Part shown: positions 26,466 through 35,570 of the stretch, piece after piece
Layout: each line of letters starts with the position of its first letter
Position numbering within the stretch: the first letter of the stretch is position 1
Origin: Saccharothrix sp. ALI-22-I
Lineage (GTDB): Bacteria; Actinomycetota; Actinomycetes; Mycobacteriales; Pseudonocardiaceae
Direction of reading: 5' to 3'
NCBI RefSeq assembly: GCF_001984175.1
Contig: NZ_MTQP01000052.1
Location: 1 to 64,000, forward strand
DNA: 64,000 nt
Notes under the pieces: model-generated
Seen by the model: the letters and a program-made list of their open reading frames with translations, nothing else
Database searches by the model: none
Told to the model about the DNA's origin: nothing
Made by a program: the position numbers and the translations under genes

Positions 26466-28816
26466 CGGAGTTGGTCCAGCAGTTCCGCCCGGCTGCTGCA
26501 ACCCAACCGCTGCCGGATCCGGGCCATGTGGTGCTCGACCGTCTTCGCGGAGATGAACAGCCGGTCGCCCACCTGCTTGTAGGTCAACCCACCCACGACC
26601 AGCTCCGCCACCTCGCGCTCACGGTCGCTGAGCTTGCCCGCGTCGGCCTCCACCACCGGCTCGGGCTGCTTGCGCGCCGTCGCCGTGGTCCGCCCTTGGA
26701 GCAGCCGCGCGCAGTCCAGCAGCCGAACCATCGCCTGCCGGTCCGACGTGCGGATAGCCGCCTGACCGGCCAGCCGAGCCGCGTCCCACCACTGGCCGAC
26801 CGCGTGCAGCCCGCGCGCGGACTCCTCCACCTGGTCGGCGTCCACCTTGCCCGCCAACACGTCCAGCCAGCTCTCCGCCGCCACCGACACTATCCCCGCG
26901 TACCGGCTCCGATCCCGGTAAGCCGCCAACGAAGCCGCGTGCTCCTCCGCCACCGACGTCTCCTCGGCGATGATCGCCGCGTGCAGCGCGCTCCAGTGCA
27001 ACGGCACAGCCCACAGGCACGGATCACCCAAGTCCCGCAACAGGTTCCGCGCCGCCGTGAGGTGCGGCGCCAACCGGTGCTGGTCGCGCAGCCGCGCGGC
27101 GGCGGTGGCGAACTCGCCCAACGGCAGGAACGTGAACAGGTCGACGGGATGCCGCAACACCGCCTCGCACGCCTGCTCCCACGTCCGCTTCAACGTGGCC
27201 AGATCACTGTTGCGCCGGGCGATCCCGATCTCCAACGCCACCGCGAACAGCCAGTCCCGCGGCTCCAACGGCCGCCCGACCTTGCGCAGCGCCACCAACG
27301 TCTCCCGCGCCTGCACCAGGTTCCCGCGCTGCATCGCGATCCACCCCTGCAGCAACCGGTGCCGCACGGCCATCAGCGCACCGCCCGACGACGTCGCCAC
27401 CGCCCGGTCCAGCACCGACTCGGCGACCCCCGGCTCACCGCTGTGCAACGCCACCAGCGCGGCCAACGCGGCGGGCGTGTCCGGCAGCAACACCGCTCTG
27501 CCGGCGGGCTCCAACAACCCAGACGCACGCATCAAAGTGGACAGTGACGTGGTGGCGGAAGACGTGACCGACTCCACCACCCCTTGCGCCATCAGCGAAG
27601 CGCCACCGTCGAGCATGGTCGGCGGCGCCACGGGCAACGCCGCCGTGGGCATCCTCCCCGTCCCCACCTGCCCGATCACCGCGAACGCCGACGACGTGGA
27701 GCTCGGCGACCACCGGTGCAGCTCGGTGCTGCGCGCCAACTGCCCCCGGTGCGCCAACGCGATCGCGGCCACCTCCGCCGCGGCCCCCCGGTGCGTCCGG
27801 TCGTCGCTGGAGATCACCTGGTCCGCCAACCGCATCGCCGCGTCGAGGTCACCCGCCATCGCCGACGCCACCGCCCGCCGCACGGCCACCGCAGCGCTCG
27901 GCGTGCCCACGGCCGCCAACAACCGCGCCGCCAGCGCCGGATCGGTGGCCAACGCCTCGTCCGCCGCGGCCTGGAACGCCGCCGCCATCTCCGGCCCGGC
28001 CACCCCGATCAGCGGCCGCACCAGCTCCAGCACCGGCCCACCGGACCGCAGTTGCAGTTCGGCCAGCTTCTGCCGCACGGCGATCCGCCGGTCGGTCCGG
28101 CTCAACGCCGCCACGGCGACCCGCGCGATGGGCAGCAACCTCCCGTCGGCCGCCACCAGACCAGTCGCCCGACCGGCCTCGATCACGTCCCCGACCGCGT
28201 CGACGTCACCCCCGAGCAGCCCCCCGAGCAGGTCGAGCCGCAACGCCGCCCCGGCCTCGGCCGCGAGCAGGTACTTCTGCACGTCGGCGTCCAGCCAGTC
28301 CAGGTCGGCCCGGAACGACGCCACCACCTCCGGCGTCACCTCCGCCGTGCTCAACCCGGCCAGCCGCTGCACGAACCGCGGCACGCCACCGCTCTGCTGG
28401 TGCACGTAATCCACCAGCCCCCGCGCGGACGCGGGCAGCACCGCCCGCACCTGCTCCCGGCTGAACGGCTCCAGCATCAACGCCGGCCGCGCCCGTCCCA
28501 GCGATTCCGCCAACGCCGCCAGCGCACGCGACCGCGGCCACGGCCGGTAGGCGACGACAACGCTCTCGTCCCCCCGTTCCACAAGGGAGCGCAGCGCCAA
28601 CAGCTCGGCGTCCGGCAGCAGGTGCGCGTCGTCGACCACCGAAGCGGACAGCCCGGCGTCCTCGAACGCCCGCCGGATCTCCCGCAGCACGGTGGTCTTG
28701 CCGTACCCGCCGGGCGCGACGACCCCGAGCCGCAGGGAAGCCCCGGAGGCGATGACCTCCAAGACCTGCGAGACCTGCGGGGACAACATCGGGCGTGCGG
28801 TCATGCTCGGGCTCAA
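26450..28816 (-). CDS. LuxR-type STAND regulator (IniR/MalT-like)
   Basis: A 788-residue regulator: Walker A APGGYGKTTVL (34-44), a STAND ATPase region to about residue 300, a long alpha-helical TPR-like sensor region, and a C-terminal LuxR helix-turn-helix (LSDREREVAELVVGGLTYKQ and KTVEHHMARIRQRLGCSSRA). The TTG start at 28816 has GAGG at good spacing and overlaps the stop codon of the Hsp70 gene. In mycobacteria a regulator of this architecture, IniR, activates iniBAC in response to cell-envelope stress and trehalose. Here the IniB/IniA/IniC-like genes lie just across the divergent Hsp70 gene, so the same role is likely. Confidence 0.88.
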   Translation of the reverse strand: MSPSMTARPMLSPQVSQVLEVIASGASLRLGVVAPGGYGKTTVLREIRRAFEDAGLSASVVDDAHLLPDAELLALRSLVERGDESVVVAYRPWPRSRALAALAESLGRARPALMLEPFSREQVRAVLPASARGLVDYVHQQSGGVPRFVQRLAGLSTAEVTPEVVASFRADLDWLDADVQKYLLAAEAGAALRLDLLGGLLGGDVDAVGDVIEAGRATGLVAADGRLLPIARVAVAALSRTDRRIAVRQKLAELQLRSGGPVLELVRPLIGVAGPEMAAAFQAAADEALATDPALAARLLAAVGTPSAAVAVRRAVASAMAGDLDAAMRLADQVISSDDRTHRGAAAEVAAIALAHRGQLARSTELHRWSPSSTSSAFAVIGQVGTGRMPTAALPVAPPTMLDGGASLMAQGVVESVTSSATTSLSTLMRASGLLEPAGRAVLLPDTPAALAALVALHSGEPGVAESVLDRAVATSSGGALMAVRHRLLQGWIAMQRGNLVQARETLVALRKVGRPLEPRDWLFAVALEIGIARRNSDLATLKRTWEQACEAVLRHPVDLFTFLPLGEFATAAARLRDQHRLAPHLTAARNLLRDLGDPCLWAVPLHWSALHAAIIAEETSVAEEHAASLAAYRDRSRYAGIVSVAAESWLDVLAGKVDADQVEESARGLHAVGQWWDAARLAGQAAIRTSDRQAMVRLLDCARLLQGRTTATARKQPEPVVEADAGKLSDREREVAELVVGGLTYKQVGDRLFISAKTVEHHMARIRQRLGCSSRAELLDQLRQIVG

Positions 28817-30084
28817 CGGCCATCCTCGGAGTCACGGGCACGGCGCTGCCCACCGGTCATCGCCAGCCCGCGCACGACGCGCTTCACCGAGCGGCGTTCC
28901 GGCAGGTCCAGCGGTGTGATGTCGACGGGTGGCCGCGGCGGCGGCGCGGTGAACTCCGCGTCCGCCACGTCGAGACCGCCCACGGGGAACCTCAGCAGCG
29001 GGTCTTCGTCCCGCACCAGGATCGATGTCTCACGGGGCTCGGGTTCCGCGGCGGGCCCGATCACGATCCGACGAGCAGCCAGCGCCGCGCCCTTCACCAC
29101 CGAGGTCTCGGGCGCGGCCTCCAGCACCACCCGGCCGGGCACCGAGGCTGCGACCAGCGGAATCCGGACACTGCCGCCGACCAGCACGGTCATCTCGACG
29201 CCGGTCGCGACCCTGCTGAACGCGGCCACGGCCTGCTCCACGGAGGGCCGGATCAGCTCCTCGAACTGCGCCCGGGTGATCGGCACGTCCACCGGCCCGG
29301 ACGGCAGGTGCACCGGGATGGACGTCTCCACGGTGCCGGACAGCATCCGCTTGGCCGCCTCGCAGTCGCGCCGCAGCCGCCCGAACAGGCCACGGGTGCG
29401 GGGGTCGTCGGCGTCGAGTTCGGACAACGCCCGCCCGAGTGACGCCCGGACGTGGGAGAACACCGCGTCGTCGAAGTCCACGCCGGCCGCCTGATCCACC
29501 CCTTCGACGGAGTTGACCAGCTCGAACCCGCGCCCGACGACGGACGCGCTGAACGCGTGGCTGCCCAGGCTGAACACACCCAACGACCCGGTGGACGACC
29601 GGCTGAACGCATGGTTCTCGGCCGCCGCGACCGGCTCCGGCACCAGGGAGGCCTCGACGCCCACCGCCCGCAACGCCCGGTGCATGAGCCCCTTGGCGTG
29701 GGACCCCCAACCGGGGGGATGGGCGAGCACGATGTGCGCGGGCCGTTCCCCTTCACGGGCGGCCACCTGATCGGCCACCCACATGACCATGAGCGCGGTC
29801 AGCTCCTCGGCGGGGCACCGCTCGGCGCCGCCCGAGTCCACGCCGAACACGATCGGCACCGTGTCGCCGACCCTGCGGCCGAAGCCGGTGGCGGTCCACC
29901 GGGGGTCGCCCGGCTCGCCGACCGCGAACGAGCCGTCGGCGGTGAGCTGCAGCGTCGACGCCACCCCGCCGCCCGGACCGCCCAGCCCGACCAGCTCAGG
30001 CTCGGTCCGCCCGGCCCCGCCCAGTCGGCACACGGCCGCGGCGGTGCGGGTGGTGCCCACGTCGATCCCGAGGACATACGGCAA
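28813..30084 (-). CDS. Hsp70-like ATPase lacking the substrate-binding domain
   Basis: A 423-residue protein with the actin/Hsp70 ATPase fold: phosphate-1 loop GIDVGTTRTAAAV (6-18), HIVLAHPPGWG in place of the usual VITVPA motif, GVFSLGSHAFSASVVGRG (phosphate-2) and VLVGGSVRIPLV (adenosine motif). It ends after a Pro-rich tail, so no DnaK-type peptide-binding domain is present. The TTG start at 30084 has GGAGG upstream. It is coupled to the LuxR regulator gene (4-nt overlap) and divergent from the iniB-like gene. It may modulate the regulator or the GTPases (inference). Confidence 0.88.
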   Translation of the reverse strand: MPYVLGIDVGTTRTAAAVCRLGGAGRTEPELVGLGGPGGGVASTLQLTADGSFAVGEPGDPRWTATGFGRRVGDTVPIVFGVDSGGAERCPAEELTALMVMWVADQVAAREGERPAHIVLAHPPGWGSHAKGLMHRALRAVGVEASLVPEPVAAAENHAFSRSSTGSLGVFSLGSHAFSASVVGRGFELVNSVEGVDQAAGVDFDDAVFSHVRASLGRALSELDADDPRTRGLFGRLRRDCEAAKRMLSGTVETSIPVHLPSGPVDVPITRAQFEELIRPSVEQAVAAFSRVATGVEMTVLVGGSVRIPLVAASVPGRVVLEAAPETSVVKGAALAARRIVIGPAAEPEPRETSILVRDEDPLLRFPVGGLDVADAEFTAPPPRPPVDITPLDLPERRSVKRVVRGLAMTGGQRRARDSEDGR

Positions 30085-30328
30085 TCGGAGGCCTCCTCAC
30101 TCACCTGATCGAACTACCGGCAGTACCTACACGGGTTACGAGAGGGTCACAAGGTGATCCCCTAACCCCCTAGGGAGTGAACGACAACCACCCCATCGTG
30201 GTTGCGGTATCGACTGGGAGTAATCCCCGATGGCCGGCGATCCCCCCGCCCATAGGTTGATCACCACGGCCGGACCAACCCCTGCCGGTCCAGGTCACCG
30301 CGTCCGACTTACCCAGGAGATAGCCATC
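30085..30328. promoter_or_regulatory. Divergent control region of the iniBAC-like module
   Basis: The 244-bp region between the Hsp70 and iniB-like starts contains a perfect hairpin CAACCAC-CCCATC-GTGGTTG (30185-30204). Around it are recurring AATCCCC/TGATCCCC and GGGAGT elements. It is the probable binding region of the LuxR-type regulator. Confidence 0.45.
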
Positions 30329-31276
30329 ATGGGCTCCAGCCCCAACACGCTGCACGACTTCGTTCTCGACCTGCTCAGCGACCCGACCGCGCTGGCCGAC
30401 TTCCAGGCCGACGCCGAGGGCACCCTGGCGAGGGCGGGCCTGAGCGACATCAGCGCTCTGGACGTGCAGGAAGTCATCCCGCTGGTCCTCGACTTCGTGC
30501 CGACCGGGAGCCTGCCCGCTCTCGACGGCTCGCTGCTCGAGGACCTCCCGCTCGACGTGCTCGACGCGGGCCAGGCCGGTGCGATCTTCAAGCTCAAGGC
30601 GGTGACCGACCAGCTCACGGTGTCGAGCGCGGTCAACGCGGGCGACGTGAAGGCCGCCGTGGCGGGCACGCTGAGCGCGGACGCCGACGGCCTGGCCGTC
30701 TTCGGCGGCGTGTCGAGCTGGGGCATCCTCGACGGCGCCGCCTCGGCGAAGCTGTCGATCGCGGGTGACTTCTCCGCGGTGGGTGACGTGACCGACACCC
30801 TGGACGGCACGTTGAACACCGTTTCCGGCCCGGTCAACGGCTTGACCGGCACGGCGACCGGCACGCTGGACGGTGCCCTCGCCACCGCGGGTGGGGTCAC
30901 CGGCACGGTGACGGACGTGGACGGCCTGACCAGCACCGCGTTCGGCGCGGTCGACACGCTGACCGGCGTGGTCGGCAACGCGACCGGTGGCCTCACCGGC
31001 AACCTGCCCGTCGACCTGGGTGGCGTGACCAGCACCCTGGGCGGCGTCACCGACGTCGCGAACGTGGGCGGCCTGACCGACTCCCTGGGCGTCTCGGGCT
31101 CCGCGCACGGCTCGTTCGACACCCACGGCGCCGCTCCCCTGTCCGGCGTGACCGACACCGTCACGGGTGTCGCCGACACCGCCGGCGCGGGCGACGTGGT
31201 GAGCAACGTCACCAACACCGTCGACGGCCTCGACCTGCCGGTCGTGGACTCGCTCGACCTCGGTGGCCTGCTCTGA
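30329..31276 (+). CDS. IniB N-terminal domain protein
   Basis: A 315-residue protein. Residues 1-60 (NTLHDFVLDLLSDPTALADF, EGTLARAGLSDISALDVQEV) match the conserved N-terminal domain of mycobacterial IniB. The rest is a low-complexity Gly/Thr/Asp/Val-rich chain with irregular repeats such as LTGTATGTLDGALATAGGVT. IniB heads an operon induced by cell-wall inhibitors. Its function is unknown, though a secreted or envelope-associated role has been suggested. No signal peptide is visible. AGGAG precedes the ATG, and a strong intrinsic terminator follows the gene. Confidence 0.85.
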   Translation: MGSSPNTLHDFVLDLLSDPTALADFQADAEGTLARAGLSDISALDVQEVIPLVLDFVPTGSLPALDGSLLEDLPLDVLDAGQAGAIFKLKAVTDQLTVSSAVNAGDVKAAVAGTLSADADGLAVFGGVSSWGILDGAASAKLSIAGDFSAVGDVTDTLDGTLNTVSGPVNGLTGTATGTLDGALATAGGVTGTVTDVDGLTSTAFGAVDTLTGVVGNATGGLTGNLPVDLGGVTSTLGGVTDVANVGGLTDSLGVSGSAHGSFDTHGAAPLSGVTDTVTGVADTAGAGDVVSNVTNTVDGLDLPVVDSLDLGGLL

Positions 31277-31295
31277 GCTGATCCACCGCCTCGTC

Positions 31296-31328
31296 GGAGG
31301 GGTCCTGTCCACCGGACAGGACCCCTCC
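31296..31328 (+). terminator. Intrinsic terminator after the iniB-like gene
   Basis: A perfect 15-bp stem, GGAGGGGTCCTGTCC, with a 3-nt loop is followed by TTCATTTTG. It separates the iniB-like gene from the dynamin genes, so those are expressed by read-through or by their own promoter. Confidence 0.88.
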
Positions 31329-31396
31329 TTCATTTTGTGATCTATTGTGATCGGACTTTCACCCGAACGGGTTTTACCGGCAGACTCTCCGGGGTG

Positions 31397-33208
31397 ATGT
31401 CCGCGCCCTGGCTCGACGTGCTCGATGACACGATCCGGGCTTGCGCTGCGCACAACCGACCCGACCTGGCCGAACGGTTGCGCGACAAGCGCGCCCGCCA
31501 GCTGGACCCCAAGCTCCGCGTGCTCGTGATCGGCGAGCCCAAGCAGGGCAAGAGCCAGCTCGTGAACGCGATGGTGAACGCCCCGGTGTGTGCGGTGGGT
31601 GACGACGTCACCACCACCGTTCCCACTTTCGTGCAGCACGCGGAGACCCCGTCCGCCGCACTGGTGAGAGGCGCGTCCATCGCCAACACCCCCACCGAAC
31701 GCATCCCCGTGCCGATCGACGAACTCGCCAGCCAGGTGAGCGCGAACCACGGCTCCGGCGGCGATCTGGTGCGCGCCGAGGTCGGCATCCCGCGCGCCCT
31801 GCTCGACTCGGGCCTGGTGCTGATCGACACGCCCGGCGTCGGCGACCTGCGGCCCACGCACACCGCCAGCACGTTCGCCGCGCTGCTCCAGGCCGACGCG
31901 GTGCTGATGGTCTCCGACGCGACGGCCGAGCTGACCAAGTCCGAGCTGGAGCTGTTGAAGCAGGTCATGACGTCCTGCCCGAACGTGATCGTGGTGCTCA
32001 CCAAGATCGATATCGCGGCGCAGTGGCGGCGGGTGCTCGAACGCAACCGGGCGCACCTGGCCCGCGCGGGCGTGACCGCGAAGCTCATCCCGGTGTCCGC
32101 CGCGCTGCGGCTGCGCGCGGCCAAGACCGGCGACAAGGTGCTCAACGCCGAGTCCGGTTTCCCCGAACTGCTGGCCAGCGTGCAGCAGGACATCGTGGCC
32201 GCCGCCGACGTGCTGGCCCGCCGCACGGTCGCCGTCGCCGCCGCGTCGGCGATCAAACAGCTGGTCACACCGGTGCGCGAGGAGCTGGCCGCGCGTGCCG
32301 CGGAGGGCACGGAGAACACCATCGCCGCGCTGAACGAGGCGCAGCGCCGCATCGACGAGCTGCGCCGCCGGTCCGCGCGCTGGCAGACCGTGCTGGCCGA
32401 CGAGATGGCCGACCTGGTCTCCGACATCGAGTACGACCTGCGCGACCGGACCCGCAAGATCCTGCGCGAGGTGGACAAGACCTTCGAGACCGCCGACCCG
32501 GCGCTGGGCTGGGACAAGTTCGAGGCCTGGCTGGAGGACAACCTCACCGAGGCCGCGACGACGAACTTCGCCTGGCTGCTGGACCGGTCGGAGTGGGTGG
32601 CGGAGAAGGTCGCGAAGAACTTCCCGGTGGCCCGCGACGACCTGCTGCCCGAGTCGATCTTCCCGGACGACGTGCTGGACCGGGTCGCGCCGATGGACAA
32701 GCCGGTGATCGAGAAGTTCAACCTGATGCAGAAGGCGTTCACCGGCCTGAAGGGCTCCTACGGCGGCGTGCTGATGTTCGGCCTGGCCACCAGCCTGGCC
32801 GGGATGCCGCTGATCAACGCGATCTCGCTGGGCGCGGGCGCGCTGTTCGGCGGCAAGTCGATCATGGACGAGAGCGATCAGCGGCTGCGCCGCAGGCAGG
32901 CCGCAGCCAGGGCCGCCGCGGCCCGGCACGTGGACGACTTCTTCATCAAGTTCAGCAAGGACTGCCGCGACGCCGCCCGGCACATCCAGCGCAGCCTGCG
33001 CAACCACTTCTCCACGCTGGCCGAGGAGCTGCAGGAGACGCTGCTGGAATCGGCCCGCAGCGCGCGCCGCGCCGTGCAGGACGACAACTCCGAACGGGAG
33101 CGCCGCAACCGGGACGCCAAGCGCGAACTCGACCACCTCGTCACCCTCTACCAGCGGGTCCAGACACTCGCGGGAGGTCAGACGCCGGCGTTGGGGATCA
33201 GTGCCTGA
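31397..33208 (+). CDS. IniA-like bacterial dynamin GTPase
   Basis: A 603-residue dynamin-family protein. G1 is GEPKQGKS (46-53), followed by a switch-I region with DDVTTTVPTF, G3 DTPGVGD (about 145-151) and G4 TKID (about 202-205). Long helices follow, then a hydrophobic stretch (VLMFGLATSLAGMPLINAIS, about 458-480) that could be the membrane-binding paddle, and an Arg-rich C-terminal helical tail. Mycobacterial IniA is a membrane-fission dynamin involved in tolerance to isoniazid. Here it is coupled to a second GTPase gene, and the pair probably acts as a heteromer. Confidence 0.9.
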   Translation: MSAPWLDVLDDTIRACAAHNRPDLAERLRDKRARQLDPKLRVLVIGEPKQGKSQLVNAMVNAPVCAVGDDVTTTVPTFVQHAETPSAALVRGASIANTPTERIPVPIDELASQVSANHGSGGDLVRAEVGIPRALLDSGLVLIDTPGVGDLRPTHTASTFAALLQADAVLMVSDATAELTKSELELLKQVMTSCPNVIVVLTKIDIAAQWRRVLERNRAHLARAGVTAKLIPVSAALRLRAAKTGDKVLNAESGFPELLASVQQDIVAAADVLARRTVAVAAASAIKQLVTPVREELAARAAEGTENTIAALNEAQRRIDELRRRSARWQTVLADEMADLVSDIEYDLRDRTRKILREVDKTFETADPALGWDKFEAWLEDNLTEAATTNFAWLLDRSEWVAEKVAKNFPVARDDLLPESIFPDDVLDRVAPMDKPVIEKFNLMQKAFTGLKGSYGGVLMFGLATSLAGMPLINAISLGAGALFGGKSIMDESDQRLRRRQAAARAAAARHVDDFFIKFSKDCRDAARHIQRSLRNHFSTLAEELQETLLESARSARRAVQDDNSERERRNRDAKRELDHLVTLYQRVQTLAGGQTPALGISA

Positions 33209-34653
33209 TGTCTTCGGGCATGATGCCTTCGGGCCAGGCGTCTTCGGGCCAGGCGTCTTCGGGCCGGATGCTCTCGGGCATGGGGGTGGAGGACGAGGTC
33301 TGGGCGCTGCTCGACGACGCCCTGGCGGTCTACCGGGACAGCCCGCGCGCGGTCGCGTGGCTGCGCGGGCACCAGGCCCGGTTCGGCGAACCGGTGCGCG
33401 TGGCCGTGGCGGGCGCGCCGCGGTCGGGCAAGTCGACCGTGGTGAGCGCGTTGATCGGCGAGGAGTTCGTGCCGACCGGCGCCACCACCTGGTACCAGGA
33501 CGGGCCGCAGGCCAAGGCGTACGTCGGCCAGTACGAAGTGCCCATCGCGCGTCGGGACGGCAAGGCGTTCGTGGACGTGCCGGACGCCGAGCGCGTGGTC
33601 GTGGAGTGGCCGTCCCGGTCGTTGCGCGACCTCACCCTGATCGACACGCCGGCCGGCACGCCCGTCGAGCACGTCTACGGCGAGGCCGACGCGGTGCTGT
33701 ACCTGACCCGGCACATGCACACCACGGACCTCCAGTACCTCCAGACCGCGCACGACCACCCGGTGGCACGGGTCGCGCCGGTGAACACGGTGCTGGTGCT
33801 GGCGCGGGCCGACGAGATCGGCGGCGGCCGGATCGACGCGCTGTCCTCGGCCAAGCAGATCGCCCGCCGCTACCGGCGCGAGGCGGCCGTGGCGCCGTTG
33901 TGCCAGAACGTGGTCTCCGTCGCCGGGCTGCTCGCGGTGGCCGCGCGCACGGTGCGGGCGGACGAGTTCACCGCGCTGGCCGCGCTGGCGTCGTTGGCGC
34001 GCACCGAGTTGGACGAGCACCTGCTGTCCGCGGACCGGTTCGTGGGCGACGACTTCCCGGTGCGGCTGGACCCGGCGGTGCGCCGCGCCCTGGTGGAGCG
34101 GTTCGGCATCTTCGGCGTGCGGCTGACCACCACGTTGATCCGGCAGGGCTTCGACACCCAGGTGAAGTTGACCGGGCAACTGGTGCAGCGCAGCGGTCTG
34201 GGCGAGTTGCGCGACTCGATCGGCATCTACTTCACCGAACGCCGCGAGGTGCTCAAGGCGCGGGCCGCGCTGCTGGGCCTGGACGTGGTGCTGCGCGCCG
34301 AACCCCGGCCCGGCTCGGCGGGCCTGGCCGCGGCGCTGGAGCGGATTCTGGCCTCGGCGCACGAATTCCGGGAACTGCGGCTGCTGGCCGCGTTGCAGGG
34401 CGGGCGGACCCGGCTGCCCGGCGAGCTGGACGCGGAGGCGTCCCGGCTGGTCGGCGGCCTGGGCACGGACCCGTTGGTGCGGCTGGGCATGGACTACGAG
34501 CCGACCGAGGGCGAACTTCGGCACGCCTTGCTGGACACCCTGGGCCGCTGGCGCGACCACTCGGCGAACCCGGCGCTGGACCACGGGCAGCGGCGGGCCG
34601 CGTCCGTGGTCGTGCGCAGCTGCGAGGGGATGCTGACCCAGCTGGTCGGTTGA
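33208..34653 (+). CDS. IniC-like dynamin GTPase
   Basis: A 481-residue partner GTPase. The N-terminus is a repeated (S/P)SGxx tract encoded by 15-bp repeats. G1 is GAPRSGKST (about 68-76), G3 DTPAGTP (about 145-151), and G4 is degenerate (LARADE). There is no obvious hydrophobic paddle, as in mycobacterial IniC. Its start codon overlaps the stop of the iniA-like gene (TGATG), so translation is coupled. An internal ATG at 33280 would remove the repeat tract but lacks a ribosome-binding site. Confidence 0.85.
   Translation: MSSGMMPSGQASSGQASSGRMLSGMGVEDEVWALLDDALAVYRDSPRAVAWLRGHQARFGEPVRVAVAGAPRSGKSTVVSALIGEEFVPTGATTWYQDGPQAKAYVGQYEVPIARRDGKAFVDVPDAERVVVEWPSRSLRDLTLIDTPAGTPVEHVYGEADAVLYLTRHMHTTDLQYLQTAHDHPVARVAPVNTVLVLARADEIGGGRIDALSSAKQIARRYRREAAVAPLCQNVVSVAGLLAVAARTVRADEFTALAALASLARTELDEHLLSADRFVGDDFPVRLDPAVRRALVERFGIFGVRLTTTLIRQGFDTQVKLTGQLVQRSGLGELRDSIGIYFTERREVLKARAALLGLDVVLRAEPRPGSAGLAAALERILASAHEFRELRLLAALQGGRTRLPGELDAEASRLVGGLGTDPLVRLGMDYEPTEGELRHALLDTLGRWRDHSANPALDHGQRRAASVVVRSCEGMLTQLVG
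33211..33285 (+). repeat. Five 15-bp tandem repeats in the iniC-like N-terminus
   Basis: Units of 15 bp starting at 33211, 33226, 33241, 33256 and 33271 share the core TTCGGGC (CTCGGGC in the last) and encode (S/P/L)SG plus two variable residues. Units two and three are identical except for the first base. Copy-number variation between strains would change only the N-terminal tail. Confidence 0.8.
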
Positions 34654-34678
34654 TGCCCGGATCAGTCGAGCGCCGCGG

Positions 34679-35494
34679 TCAGTTGAGCGCGGCGGCCACC
34701 GCCCTGACCGCCGCGGACGGCGTCCGGCGCGGGTCCGTGATCAGGAACAACGTGCTGTCGGGCAGTTCGCGCACGCGCTGGAGCGTGCCCGCGTCCAACT
34801 GCTCGGCGACCGCGACCCGCGGCAGCACGGTCCACCCCAGCCCCGCCACCACGCACGACCGGACCGCCTCGATGCTGCCGAACCGGGTGATGCTCGGCGT
34901 CGCGGACAGCTCCCGCACGAACCGGTCGCTGTACGAGCAGCCCTCCTCCAGCAGGAAGTACCGCTCGTCCAGCACCACGCCGGGCGCGGACACCAGCTCG
35001 ATCGGCTCGACTCCGATGGCGGTGACCTTCAGACCCGGCGCGACCACACCGTCCTCCAGCACCAACGCCAGGTCCAGCGTGCCGTTGCGGACACCGGCCA
35101 GCGCCTGCCGGGTCCCGGCCGGGGACAGGTGCACGGTGATGCCGGGCCAGCGCATGGCCACGTCCGCGACCCGCTGCGGCAGCCGGTAGGCGCAGACCGA
35201 CTCGGGCGCGGCTATCCGGACGTCGCCCTCGACGGCGGTGCTGCCGCGCACCGCGTCACGCAGGCGTTGTTCGGCGGCCAGCACCTCCCGGGCGTGCTCG
35301 ACGGCCTGACGGCCCGCCTCGGTCAGCCGGGCGCCGCTGGGCAACCGGTCGAACAGGCGGGCTCCGAGGTGCCGTTCCAGGGCTTTGACCTGGCTCGTCA
35401 CCGTGGATTGCACGAGGTGCAGCTCCGCCGCGGTGGCGGTGAAGCTGCCCGTGCGCGCGAGCACCAGCAGGGTGCGCAGGAGACGGGTGTCCAC
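34679..35494 (-). CDS. LysR family transcriptional regulator
   Basis: A 271-residue LysR protein: N-terminal helix-turn-helix TRLLRTLLVLARTGSFTATAAELHLVQSTVTSQVKALE, then a type-2 periplasmic-binding-like domain. The GTG at 35494 (VDTRLLRT) matches the family start. TATTGT lies 7 nt upstream, so the mRNA may be leaderless. A longer ATG start at 35521 is possible. It is divergent from the PhzF gene at 35571, which it probably controls. Confidence 0.88.
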   Translation of the reverse strand: MDTRLLRTLLVLARTGSFTATAAELHLVQSTVTSQVKALERHLGARLFDRLPSGARLTEAGRQAVEHAREVLAAEQRLRDAVRGSTAVEGDVRIAAPESVCAYRLPQRVADVAMRWPGITVHLSPAGTRQALAGVRNGTLDLALVLEDGVVAPGLKVTAIGVEPIELVSAPGVVLDERYFLLEEGCSYSDRFVRELSATPSITRFGSIEAVRSCVVAGLGWTVLPRVAVAEQLDAGTLQRVRELPDSTLFLITDPRRTPSAAVRAVAAALN

Positions 35495-35570
35495 CGGATC
35501 GACAATACCGATCGGACACATCGCAGGGAATCGTTGGACTCGATATGGGCTACCGGTGCACGCTGTCGGC

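Noticed and set aside
30170..33136. A 988-codon open frame on the minus strand opposite the iniB/iniA-like genes
   Set aside because: The composition is repetitive, no ribosome-binding site or domain is present, and it is antisense to well-supported genes.
33211..33285. CRISPR-like or minisatellite array outside a gene
   Set aside because: The 15-bp units are in frame at the start of the iniC-like gene with no spacers.
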